Source: an uncultured Bacteroides sp.
Lineage (GTDB): Bacteria; Bacteroidota; Bacteroidia; Bacteroidales; Bacteroidaceae
DNA length: 7,599 bases
Assembly: GCA_900557355.1 (NCBI GenBank)
Contig: USSR01000327.1
Coordinates: 1-7,599 of the forward strand
Direction: 5' to 3'
The position numbers and the translations under genes were made by a program. Shown one piece after another: positions 1 through 6,798 of the stretch. How positions within the stretch are numbered: the first letter of the stretch is position 1; each line of letters begins with the position of its first letter. The notes beneath the pieces were generated by a model. That model saw nothing but the letters and a program-made list of their open reading frames with translations. It had not been told where the DNA came from and did not search any database.

Positions 1-39
1 TTTTCAGAAAATGTGAGTAAAGAGAGAATTCATAGTTTT

Positions 40-924
40 TTATTTCATAGGTTCTACAGTATATCCCTGCTGTTTCAGCAGATTCAGGACTCCGTTAGTT
101 CCCGGCAGGTGGCCTGCACCAACAACAAAGAGGGTGGGAGTATCCTTCATGAGAGCAGGCATTTTTTCAATCCATGCTTTGTTACGGTTATCCAGCAGGG
201 CTTCCATTTCGCCCGGTTGCGGATCGCACGAGTTACCATCACGTTCTTCCATCAGCTTCAGCATTTCATCCAGGTTCTGAGTCTTGTATGCATTGTTGAG
301 ACGTTTAGTTTGTTCCATAGCTTTATCTATGTCACTTACGAGGCAATAGAGTAAGTTTGCCTGACGCTGTAGAGTCTGACCTTTAAAGAGCATATCTAAC
401 TGGGATTGCGGGGTTTCCAAACCACCTACCTTCTTGCCACTTTGCAATGCTTGCTGCTGGAAGTAAGTATCTAATTGCTCCTGTGGATTGAAACCACCCA
501 GATGCTTCATGCATAATATCAAGGTCAGTTGTTGGGTAATGGCAGCGGGTTTTAATTTGCCCAACATGGCTATATCTGCCATCAGGTTCTCTTTCACTAC
601 CTTGCCTACTACTTCATATTGTTCCGGGGTAAAAAGTTTCTGGAGAGTGGTGTCGCCTGCCATCATCATACTTTGTTGCATCACCTGCATAAACTCGGGT
701 GACATCATATCGGACATGACTACTTCTCCGTATACCTGAGTAGTACCTTCTACGGCTTGTGGCAATCCGGCAATGCTATCTTTGATGCTGAGAGGTGCCA
801 GATGGTGGGTACCTAAAATGTATGAGGGTTTTTCTTGTCCGTTACCGGAAATTTTCCAAAGTAATTGTGCGTTGCTGTTCAGCGCAAGGCTGATAAAGAG
901 AAGGATACTTAAAATCTTTTTCAT
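40..924 (-). CDS. Secreted TraB/GumN family protein
   Basis: This is a 294-residue exported protein of the TraB/GumN (TIKI-like) family. Residues 1-19 are a signal peptide (two lysines, a hydrophobic core, then SNA before Gln20), so the mature protein should be periplasmic or outside the cell. Family landmarks are visible: ILGTHH at 36-41, VYGE ending at Glu67, GLET at 168-171, an Arg-Asn pair at 247-248, and VGAGHLPG at 268-275. The two GxxH motifs (38-41 and 269-272) are the conserved elements proposed to make a metal-dependent hydrolase site in TIKI proteins. No bacterial substrate can be inferred. Residues 70-88 contain eight methionines. The start is the only one that gives a signal peptide, and AAAAAGGA lies just upstream. 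It follows the C40 peptidase gene by about 79 bases on the same strand, so it may be the last gene of that operon. Family assignment is firm; function is unknown. Confidence 0.9.
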   Translation of the reverse strand: MKKILSILLFISLALNSNAQLLWKISGNGQEKPSYILGTHHLAPLSIKDSIAGLPQAVEGTTQVYGEVVMSDMMSPEFMQVMQQSMMMAGDTTLQKLFTPEQYEVVGKVVKENLMADIAMLGKLKPAAITQQLTLILCMKHLGGFNPQEQLDTYFQQQALQSGKKVGGLETPQSQLDMLFKGQTLQRQANLLYCLVSDIDKAMEQTKRLNNAYKTQNLDEMLKLMEERDGNSCDPQPGEMEALLDNRNKAWIEKMPALMKDTPTLFVVGAGHLPGTNGVLNLLKQQGYTVEPMK

Positions 925-1003
925 CGTTTTTCCTTTTTAAAGTTTCATTTGAACTATAAGTCGGGGAGGGAAAGGAAAAATCACAGGGGAAGAAAAAAGA
1001 TTC
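925..1003 (-). other. Purine/pyrimidine-skewed gap before the TraB/GumN gene
   Basis: This 79-base gap separates the C40 peptidase stop from the TraB/GumN start. From about 962 to 1003 the plus strand is nearly all purine, so the transcript would be a pyrimidine-rich tract. I find no convincing Bacteroides promoter (TTTG about 20 bases before TAnnTTTG) and no hairpin terminator, so read-through from the upstream genes is the simplest reading. AAAAAGGA just before the ATG is a possible ribosome binding site. Confidence 0.4.
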
Positions 1004-1516
1004 TTATTTTACTCTGCCGCCGCAAAGCCAGTATTGTGTATAGTATTGTTCGTTGAGGCTACTGACAATAACTCCTTTGCTGGTACTTGCATGAATAAAC
1101 TTCCCGTTTTTGAGGTAGATACCCACGTGTGCCACTTTCTTCTTGGATGCACGGCTGGTGAAAAACACCAAATCTCCCTCACGCAAATTGCGGCGGGAGA
1201 CTTTGTTGCTTTCTTTAAGCAGACCATCGGTGCTTCTGGCCAAACGGATATTATATACTTCTTTATAGAGTTGCGATACCAGTCCGGAACAATCTACTCC
1301 GTGCTTGTTGTCACCGCCTGCGCGGTAGCGGACACCCATCCACTCCGCAGAGGCAATGTACAATTTGTGGTTATCTTCCATATTTATGTCAACACCCATG
1401 CGGACAGAAGCTTTTGCCAGTGCCTTGTAATTGAGCCGGGGCGCTGATGTATGGCATGAGCTTAAACTGAATGTCAATCCGATGAGGGCAACTATATATA
1501 AGAAGTATTTTTTCAT
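1004..1516 (-). CDS. NlpC/P60 (C40) peptidase lipoprotein
   Basis: This is a 170-residue cysteine peptidase of the NlpC/P60 family, which typically cleaves peptide stems of peptidoglycan (often the gamma-D-Glu to diamino acid bond). Residues 1-20 form a lipoprotein signal with lipobox LSSC, lipidated at Cys21. The residues after Cys21 (His-Thr-Ser-Ala-Pro) lack the acidic surface-export signal of Bacteroidota lipoproteins, so a periplasm-facing membrane anchor is likely. The catalytic domain covers about 50-170. The expected Cys-His-His triad is complete: Cys76 in VDCSG, His130 in VAHVGIY and His142 in FIHAST. Length is typical of the single-domain, Spr-like form with no separate wall-binding domain. 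The start codon overlaps the ATPase stop as ATGA (1513-1516), which suggests translational coupling. An AGGA lies immediately before the ATG, too close to be a standard ribosome binding site, and this also favours coupling. The substrate bond is inferred from the family. Confidence 0.93.
   Translation of the reverse strand: MKKYFLYIVALIGLTFSLSSCHTSAPRLNYKALAKASVRMGVDINMEDNHKLYIASAEWMGVRYRAGGDNKHGVDCSGLVSQLYKEVYNIRLARSTDGLLKESNKVSRRNLREGDLVFFTSRASKKKVAHVGIYLKNGKFIHASTSKGVIVSSLNEQYYTQYWLCGGRVK
1513..1516 (-). promoter_or_regulatory. ATGA stop/start overlap (ATPase to C40 peptidase)
   Basis: The last codons of the ATPase read CAG GAA TGA, and the ATG of the C40 lipoprotein gene starts one base before the TGA codon. 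Such four-base overlaps usually mark translational coupling, with terminating ribosomes re-initiating on the next gene. This ties production of the wall peptidase to that of the transporter ATPase. Confidence 0.8.
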
Positions 1517-2358
1517 TCCTGTTTTTCTTTCTTTTCCGGTTGAGCAGAAGGCTCTTCAGTAATAGGTTCCTCAACAATAGTTTCTTCAATGATTGTTTCC
1601 TGAACAGGTGTTTCTTCAATCACTGTTTCTGCCAGTTCTTCCTCAATTTCTTCTTCAACTCTGATATTGAAGTAGTCTTCAAGTTCTTTCTCTGCTGAGT
1701 TATTCTCATTCTGAATATCGCGGATAACGACGCCATTTTCCAACAAAGCAATGCGGGGGCATACATCTACTGTATGGTTCAGGTTGTGGCTTGAAATGAT
1801 GACCGTGGCATGGTGATCTTCATTATACTTCTTCAACAGGTGCTTGATGATGGATTGTGAACTCGGATCAAGAAAGTTGAACGGTTCGTCCAGAATCAAC
1901 AATTGCGGATGATGCAACATAGCGGAAATAATACCGATTTTCTGCTTGTTTCCGGCAGAGAAGTTACGGATGAACTTCTTTTGTCCGATAACCTCGTTAT
2001 TCATGAATCGTTCGAACGGAAGCAGGCGTTCATCTACTTCTTCTTTCTTCAGATCGTACATTTTACCAATGAAGTAGAAATACTCTTCGGGAGTAAGGTA
2101 ATCGATCAGGAAGCCATCATCAATGAAAGCACCGGTGAATTGTTTCCAGTCTTCGCTTTTGGATACATCGATATTATTAATGGTTACATTGCCTTGATCT
2201 GCTTGGAGTAAGTCCAGCATCAGGCGGAAAAGAGTGGTTTTACCGGCTCCGTTGTTACCTACCAAACCCAGCATGTCACCTTGTTCTATGACATATTTCT
2301 CAATATCTACGGCTTTCTTTTGGCCGAAGTTTTTTTGAAGATTGTTTATCTCTATCAT
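1513..2358 (-). CDS. ABC transporter ATP-binding protein with acidic C-terminal tail
   Basis: This is a 281-residue cytoplasmic ATPase subunit that should power the permease encoded just upstream. ABC motifs occur in order: Walker A GNNGAGKTT at 34-42; a Q-loop-region segment GAFIDDG at 76-82 with acidic residues instead of Gln, as I recall for BcrA-like exporters; a degenerate signature FSAGNKQK at 133-140 in place of LSGGQ; Walker B LLILDEP at 153-159 with catalytic Glu158; D-loop FLDP at 162-165; and the switch His191 in SSHNL. The nucleotide-binding domain ends near 232. Residues 234-281 are an added tail with 19 glutamates in 48 residues, containing three 10-residue repeats and ending in a Lys/Glu-rich stretch. 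The tail has no recognised domain and looks disordered. The start lies 8 bases after the permease stop, and no clear Shine-Dalgarno is seen. The stop overlaps the next gene. The subfamily suggests export, but the substrate is unknown. Confidence 0.94.
   Translation of the reverse strand: MIEINNLQKNFGQKKAVDIEKYVIEQGDMLGLVGNNGAGKTTLFRLMLDLLQADQGNVTINNIDVSKSEDWKQFTGAFIDDGFLIDYLTPEEYFYFIGKMYDLKKEEVDERLLPFERFMNNEVIGQKKFIRNFSAGNKQKIGIISAMLHHPQLLILDEPFNFLDPSSQSIIKHLLKKYNEDHHATVIISSHNLNHTVDVCPRIALLENGVVIRDIQNENNSAEKELEDYFNIRVEEEIEEELAETVIEETPVQETIIEETIVEEPITEEPSAQPEKKEKQE
1537..1626 (-). repeat. Three 30-bp tandem repeats encoding acidic 10-residue units
   Basis: Inside the ATPase tail, three contiguous 30-base units encode TVIEETPVQE (1626-1597), TIIEETIVEE (1596-1567) and PITEEPSAQP (1566-1537). 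Units 1 and 2 match at 24 of 30 bases by eye. Unit 3 is degenerate, at about 16 of 30 relative to unit 2. The in-frame period means copy number could change without breaking the reading frame or the overlapping downstream start. Confidence 0.75.
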
Positions 2359-2366
2359 ATTCGTAA

Positions 2367-3860
2367 TTATTTTTGTCTACTATCGTGAAATCCTTCCATA
2401 TTCTTATACCGGCGCTTCATGAAGCGATGGTATACATTTCTTAACCACCATCTTGAAGTTAGGATAAATACAAGACCGATACCTATAAGTACCCATGGTG
2501 TAGCTTCTTTGCCAACCGTTACCTTTAACCCGAACATCAGTAGTAGGGGCACACCGAATGCACCAGCTGAAATAAGATTCTGTAATCCTGTTCCCACGTT
2601 TTGGCGACCGGTCATTTTGGCATTCAGATTGAGGGTCTTGTTATTGTACACTGCCAGTTGGAACATGCAGCAATAAACAGCACCCGGAACAAATATAAGC
2701 CATGAGATGCATTGCAATACAGATACTTTGCCTGTTACCATGCCGGGGATCATCAGTATAAACGGAATGATCAGTGCCAGGCTATATAAGATATATTTGG
2801 CACGTAGCAGCGAATAGATAGATTCTTTACGACTCATTAACCCGTCAATGTAGTTGCCCTCGTAGCTCATCAGAGGCGAGAGGAATAGAAGACCGAAGAT
2901 GATATAGTTGTAAAGTACAAAGAAATCGCGTGCTCCTCCCTCGTAAAGATCAGAAAAACTGATAATGAGGCTAAAAGCTAATACTACTGCGGTGATGTTA
3001 TAGAGTGATTTTTTGCATACTTTATTACGAAGCAATAGTTTCAATTCCAACCGGATATACTCACCTATTTCACCATAACGATCCAGGAACTTATATTCTG
3101 ATACAGTCTTTACTTGTACGGTTGTATCTTCTACCTTGTTCAGTTCATTATAGACTAATTTCTGCATGATGCTCCTGTTGATGAACCACATGATAGCAAT
3201 GGCCACCAGAACGCCGATAAACGTCAGTATATTTCCGGTGATGAATCCTTCACCCAAATTGATTGAAAAGGCAAATATCGGACTGTTATCCGGAATGAAA
3301 AGAGCTGCTGCAATACCGCCATATACGGCTACCGGTAAAAGGAACCACCAAATGCGTTCGTCCATCAGCGTGCGGCACAATAAATACCAGTAATTATTGA
3401 ATACAATGAGTAGCCAGATACCAATGCAATAGGTCAATACACCTATTACTCCATAAAACTTAGTAACTGTGATGATAGCAAATGGAACAAACAGGAAGAG
3501 CCAGAGCAGATTGAAGCTGTTAAGTCCGGAACGCAGGAGAAGGAAGTCAATCAGACGACTCCGTTTTACGGGAAGCAGTAAGTAGGGTTTGACTTCCTGT
3601 GTAGGTGTCTTCAGGAAAGGCAAGCGCAGAAGAAAGTCGAGGGCGAGCACAAATATGAGTCCGCTGTTCATTACATGGTAGGCTTCTCTGGCTCCACCAT
3701 CGAAAGCAAAGGCGAAAGTTGTTCCGAAGAATATGAGATAAGCTGCCCAGAACACACTCATGAAGTACATCCAAAACTTTCCGAACTTGCTCTTCTCGTA
3801 CATCGGATGCCGCTTTTCTGCTAACTTTCCATGTTTACGTAGCTCAAGAAATAGATTCAT
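2367..3860 (-). CDS. 12-TM ABC transporter permease, DUF5687-like
   Basis: This is a 497-residue inner-membrane protein, most likely the membrane partner of the ATPase encoded 8 bases downstream. I match it from memory to the DUF5687 family of Bacteroidota. About twelve hydrophobic segments are visible, near residues 29-53, 63-80, 114-131, 135-162, 170-190, 209-228, 287-304, 314-331, 356-375, 381-403, 428-448 and 455-474. A charged cytoplasmic stretch (about 230-286) divides them into two groups of six. Each half opens with a similar amphipathic segment (LELRK at 5-9, LELKL at 271-275) and has a basic loop before a long helix, so the protein looks like a fused tandem of ABC-2-type domains. 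The start at 3860 is chosen because the segment 1-28 resembles the conserved N-terminus of this family; the next Met (residue 20) would remove it. There is no clear Shine-Dalgarno. The C-terminus is basic (KRRYK) and cytoplasmic. The substrate is unknown. Confidence 0.85.
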   Translation of the reverse strand: MNLFLELRKHGKLAEKRHPMYEKSKFGKFWMYFMSVFWAAYLIFFGTTFAFAFDGGAREAYHVMNSGLIFVLALDFLLRLPFLKTPTQEVKPYLLLPVKRSRLIDFLLLRSGLNSFNLLWLFLFVPFAIITVTKFYGVIGVLTYCIGIWLLIVFNNYWYLLCRTLMDERIWWFLLPVAVYGGIAAALFIPDNSPIFAFSINLGEGFITGNILTFIGVLVAIAIMWFINRSIMQKLVYNELNKVEDTTVQVKTVSEYKFLDRYGEIGEYIRLELKLLLRNKVCKKSLYNITAVVLAFSLIISFSDLYEGGARDFFVLYNYIIFGLLFLSPLMSYEGNYIDGLMSRKESIYSLLRAKYILYSLALIIPFILMIPGMVTGKVSVLQCISWLIFVPGAVYCCMFQLAVYNNKTLNLNAKMTGRQNVGTGLQNLISAGAFGVPLLLMFGLKVTVGKEATPWVLIGIGLVFILTSRWWLRNVYHRFMKRRYKNMEGFHDSRQK

Positions 3861-3960
3861 GTCTTTAGTGATTAGTCGTTAGTGATTAATTGGTGATTAA
3901 GGAGGCAGTGATTAGTGATAAGCGAACATACGGTTCTTATCACTAATCACTTGCCTATTA
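3861..3960. repeat. TTAGTGATTA-type intergenic repeat array
   Basis: The gap between the M16 peptidase and the permease is built from a 9-base word read on the plus strand: AGTGATTAG at 3867-3875, AGTGATTAA at 3881-3889, GGTGATTAA at 3892-3900 and AGTGATTAG at 3907-3915, with one inverted copy, CTAATCACT, at 3943-3951. Start-to-start spacing is 14, 11 and 15 bases, so it is not a strict tandem array and not a CRISPR. Similar TTAGTGATTAGTGATTA strings occur between genes in Bacteroides genomes, as I recall; their role is not known to me. The array runs up to the permease ATG and therefore forms its leader. Confidence 0.7.
3904..3955 (-). terminator. Long hairpin after the M16 gene; possible terminator or processing site
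   Basis: A perfect 16-bp inverted repeat pairs 3907-3922 with 3936-3951 around a 13-base loop. Three further GC pairs (3904-3906 with 3953-3955) form past a single bulged T at 3952. In the minus-strand transcript the hairpin starts a few bases after the M16 stop. It is followed by TCCTTAATCACC rather than a run of U, so it is not a textbook rho-independent terminator. It could reduce read-through into the transporter genes, protect the M16 mRNA 3' end, or simply be the mobile repeat itself. The structure is certain from the sequence; the function is not. Confidence 0.5.
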
Positions 3961-6798
3961 TCACTTCTTAGGTACCGTCATCGTTACCTCGATCTCATTA
4001 CCTTGTTTCAGCAAGTCGGCTGCAAACTTCTGGATATCTTTGGCAGTGATGCTGTTTACGATATCTGTATATCCTTGCGTCATATCCATATTATAGTAGA
4101 AGTAATCGTTCAGGTTGTTCAGCCAGTATGCATTTTCCTTTTGGTTATCGGCGTATTTTTTCAACATGTACTCTTTCACCTTCTGTAAATGTACATCAGA
4201 CGGTCCTTCTGCTGCCAGTTTCTTCAGCTCGTCTACTACGATACCGGCTAGTTTATCTTTCTTCTCAGGATCGGTCTGGAAGACAATCTGCATCAGCAAT
4301 TGTTCTTTCGGATACTTCTGTAGGCTACCCATGCAATTTACACCGTATGTACCACCTTCTTTTTCGCGTACTTCTTCAGTATAAACCATGTTCAGCACCT
4401 GAGTCATGTAGCTCAATAGAATTTCATTCTTCAATGTATAAGGAGTTTTTCCGGTATACAGGAATACGATAGTTGCCGTCGGAGTTTGTTGCTCTTTGGC
4501 AAATTCGTTCTTGTATGTACCTTTGCGGATCTCCATCTTGGTATCCTTGAAAGTCTCTTTACGATTGATGGCAGGCAATGCGCCCAGATATTCTGCAATC
4601 AGCGGTTTAGCTGTTTCCAGGTCAATGTTTCCAACGAAATAGAATGTAAAGTCGCTGGCATCTTTGAAGCGGTCATTGTACATTTCCAGAATACGGTCAT
4701 AGTTGATCTGATCTACCATTTCCGGTTTCATTATTACCACGCGCGGGTGGTTGTTGTACATAGCCTTCTGCAATGTGTCGTTGATAGAAGAAAGCGGATT
4801 AGCCTGTGCACTTTCCAGTTCAGCCTTTGTACGGTTCTTATAAGACTCGAATGCTTCCATGTCCTTGCGGGGAGCGGTGAATGTGAGATAGGTCAACTGC
4901 ATCATGGTCTCGAAGTCCTTCGGGGAACAAGTTCCGAATACATTTTCAGTAGTGGCACCCAGTCCGGCACGAACAGAAACTTTCTTTCCGGCCAATACCT
5001 TTGTAAGGTCTACCTGGCTGAAGTTACCCAAACCGCCTACGGCAACTACATTGTCCATGACAGCAAAGTTCAGTGCATCCTTATCGGGAAAAAGAGATTT
5101 GCCACCCAGGCTGGTTGCTTTCATACGGATCTCATCTGCTTTGAAATCAGTTTTCTTGATGTAAACAGTTACACCATTGGACAGAACAAGCTTCGTACTA
5201 CCATAGATTTCACCTTCTTTCTCAGATACGATTTTGCCGCCTTTCGGTGCTTCTTTCATCAGAGGTTCATCAGAAACCTTGTCGACATACGGTTGCAGAT
5301 CGAGGCTCTTCATACCTTTCAGCAAAGCAATAACTTCTTCTTTCTGCGGATATTTTAATCCTTCTTTTTCGGGACCGGCAATGATAACTACTTGGTTGCT
5401 GTCCGGAACGAGTTGCTGGATTGCCATGTTTATAGCCTGTACCGGGAGGTTAGGAGCTAACTGGTTCATCATGGCATATTCTGTTTCAATACCGGGGATA
5501 GGTTCGGCATCCAGGAAGTTACGTACATACTCACGTACATAAGAACCGTGTTTGGTCTTCTCACGCTCATTGTATGCAGATTCCAGACGTTGCAGATAGT
5601 TAGCGCGGGCACGGGCATATTCAGACTCTGTGAAACCGAAACGACGGGCGCGTTCTGCTTCCTGTAACAGGACTTTCAAGGCTTTTTCGATGCCGTCTGC
5701 TTTACTTGAAGCAGAGAGGTTGAGTGCTTCTTTCGTTTTCGCTACAAAGAAATTACCATAACTGCTATATGCACGGGTAAACGGCGGATTAGCGCTCTGG
5801 GTCAGTTCACTCAGACGTGCGTTCAGCATACTGGTGATCATGCTTGTCATATACTGGGAAGCCAGATAACCTACGTTGTTCTTTTCTGAATCGGGAGTTG
5901 CATCTTGCTTGAAGTAAACTTCGATAGACGGATCGTCTACTTCTTTATCCGTACCGATGGCTACGATAGGTTCCTTATTATCGGCAACAGGATAATAAAC
6001 ACGCTCTGCGGGATTTACCGCTTTCTGTACGTCGGCAAATATTGTTTTCAGTTTGGCTTCTACAGCGTCTACATCAATGTCGCCTACGATGACGATACCT
6101 TGCAAATCGGGACGGTACCATTTGTGGTAATAGTCACGGATATCTTTGTAGGGGAAGTTATTGATTACATCGATAGAGCCGATAGGCATACAATCTGCGT
6201 ATTTGTCGCCCGGATATATAGTGGGAAGCAGGTCGGTATAGACGCGCAGCATACCACTGTTACGGCTACGCCACTCTTCACGGATCACTCCACGTTCTTT
6301 GTCTATCTCGTCATCTTTGAGCAGAATGTAGTTGGACCAGTCGTGCAGAACCAGCAAACAAGAGTCCAATACACCGGCACGGTCTATCGGGGCATTGCTG
6401 ATATTATAGACGGTTTCGTCTATGCTGGTATAGGCATTTAAGTTTGTTCCAAATTTGATACCCACAGTTTCACACCAGGGGATAACGCCGAGACCTTTGT
6501 CGTCGCCGGGGAAATTCTTTGTGCCATTGAAAGCCATGTGCTCCAGAAAGTGAGCAAGGCCACGTTGTTGCGGCTCTTCGAGGATGGAACCTACTTTCTG
6601 GGCAATATAGAATTCAGCCCGGTTTTCGGGTAATTTGTTATGACGGATGTAATACGTCAGGCCATTGTCTAATTGGCCGATACGGACATTCTTGTCCACG
6701 GGAAGAGGCGGAAACTGCATTTGTTGTGCTACCGCTTGTTGGAAACTGGCGCATAAAACGAATGCTACCACCAATAAACTACGAAATGAATGTTTCAT
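3961..6798 (-). CDS. Secreted M16 family zinc metallopeptidase (PqqL/pitrilysin-like)
   Basis: This is a 945-residue exported peptidase. Residues 1-24 form a signal peptide (basic start, hydrophobic core, AVA before Gln25); Cys16 is preceded by Leu, so there is no lipobox. The inverted zinc motif HFLEH lies at 83-87, with Glu86 the likely catalytic base and His83 and His87 as ligands. The distal Glu175 in ERGVIREEW (Glu168 with six residues between) completes the site. Four M16-type domains fit the length: an active domain at about 35-220, an inactive one at about 225-500 (VGDIDVD near 238), then a second pair at about 560-700 and 705-940 (VGNIDLE). Arg811 and Tyr818 in the last domain resemble the substrate-binding Arg/Tyr pair. 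Members degrade peptides or small proteins in a closed chamber; the substrate is unknown. The ATG at 6798 is preferred over one at 6858, which adds 20 residues before the signal peptide. Three stop codons end the gene. Confidence 0.93.
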   Translation of the reverse strand: MKHSFRSLLVVAFVLCASFQQAVAQQMQFPPLPVDKNVRIGQLDNGLTYYIRHNKLPENRAEFYIAQKVGSILEEPQQRGLAHFLEHMAFNGTKNFPGDDKGLGVIPWCETVGIKFGTNLNAYTSIDETVYNISNAPIDRAGVLDSCLLVLHDWSNYILLKDDEIDKERGVIREEWRSRNSGMLRVYTDLLPTIYPGDKYADCMPIGSIDVINNFPYKDIRDYYHKWYRPDLQGIVIVGDIDVDAVEAKLKTIFADVQKAVNPAERVYYPVADNKEPIVAIGTDKEVDDPSIEVYFKQDATPDSEKNNVGYLASQYMTSMITSMLNARLSELTQSANPPFTRAYSSYGNFFVAKTKEALNLSASSKADGIEKALKVLLQEAERARRFGFTESEYARARANYLQRLESAYNEREKTKHGSYVREYVRNFLDAEPIPGIETEYAMMNQLAPNLPVQAINMAIQQLVPDSNQVVIIAGPEKEGLKYPQKEEVIALLKGMKSLDLQPYVDKVSDEPLMKEAPKGGKIVSEKEGEIYGSTKLVLSNGVTVYIKKTDFKADEIRMKATSLGGKSLFPDKDALNFAVMDNVVAVGGLGNFSQVDLTKVLAGKKVSVRAGLGATTENVFGTCSPKDFETMMQLTYLTFTAPRKDMEAFESYKNRTKAELESAQANPLSSINDTLQKAMYNNHPRVVIMKPEMVDQINYDRILEMYNDRFKDASDFTFYFVGNIDLETAKPLIAEYLGALPAINRKETFKDTKMEIRKGTYKNEFAKEQQTPTATIVFLYTGKTPYTLKNEILLSYMTQVLNMVYTEEVREKEGGTYGVNCMGSLQKYPKEQLLMQIVFQTDPEKKDKLAGIVVDELKKLAAEGPSDVHLQKVKEYMLKKYADNQKENAYWLNNLNDYFYYNMDMTQGYTDIVNSITAKDIQKFAADLLKQGNEIEVTMTVPKK

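Noticed and set aside
1..39. Possible terminator after the TraB/GumN gene
   Set aside because: Only 39 bases are visible past the stop, with no stable hairpin and no U run beyond a short imperfect palindrome near the edge.
13..354. 113-residue open frame on the plus strand
   Set aside because: Antisense to the C-terminal part of the TraB/GumN gene, including its conserved GAGH motif. No independent support.
1389..1619. 76-residue minus-strand frame starting in the acidic-repeat DNA, very rich in Lys and Leu
   Set aside because: It is the shifted reading of the repeat DNA and the C40 start region. The composition is a mechanical result of the repeat, and both overlapping genes are well supported.
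3923..3930. TATGTTCG on the minus strand as a Bacteroides -7 box for the permease
   Set aside because: It differs from TAnnTTTG at one position, sits in the loop of the hairpin, and has no TTTG about 20 bases upstream.
3861..3960. Possible CRISPR array
   Set aside because: Units are only about 9 bases with 2-6 bases between them, one copy is inverted, and there are no spacers or cas genes.
4486..5358. 290-residue open frame on the plus strand
   Set aside because: It lies fully antisense to the M16 gene, whose sequence has clear domain and motif evidence. Its translation is rich in Cys, Phe and His with no recognisable motif, as expected for a shadow frame.
5905..6441. 178-residue open frame on the plus strand
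   Set aside because: Antisense to the catalytic half of the M16 peptidase, with no family motif and low-quality composition.
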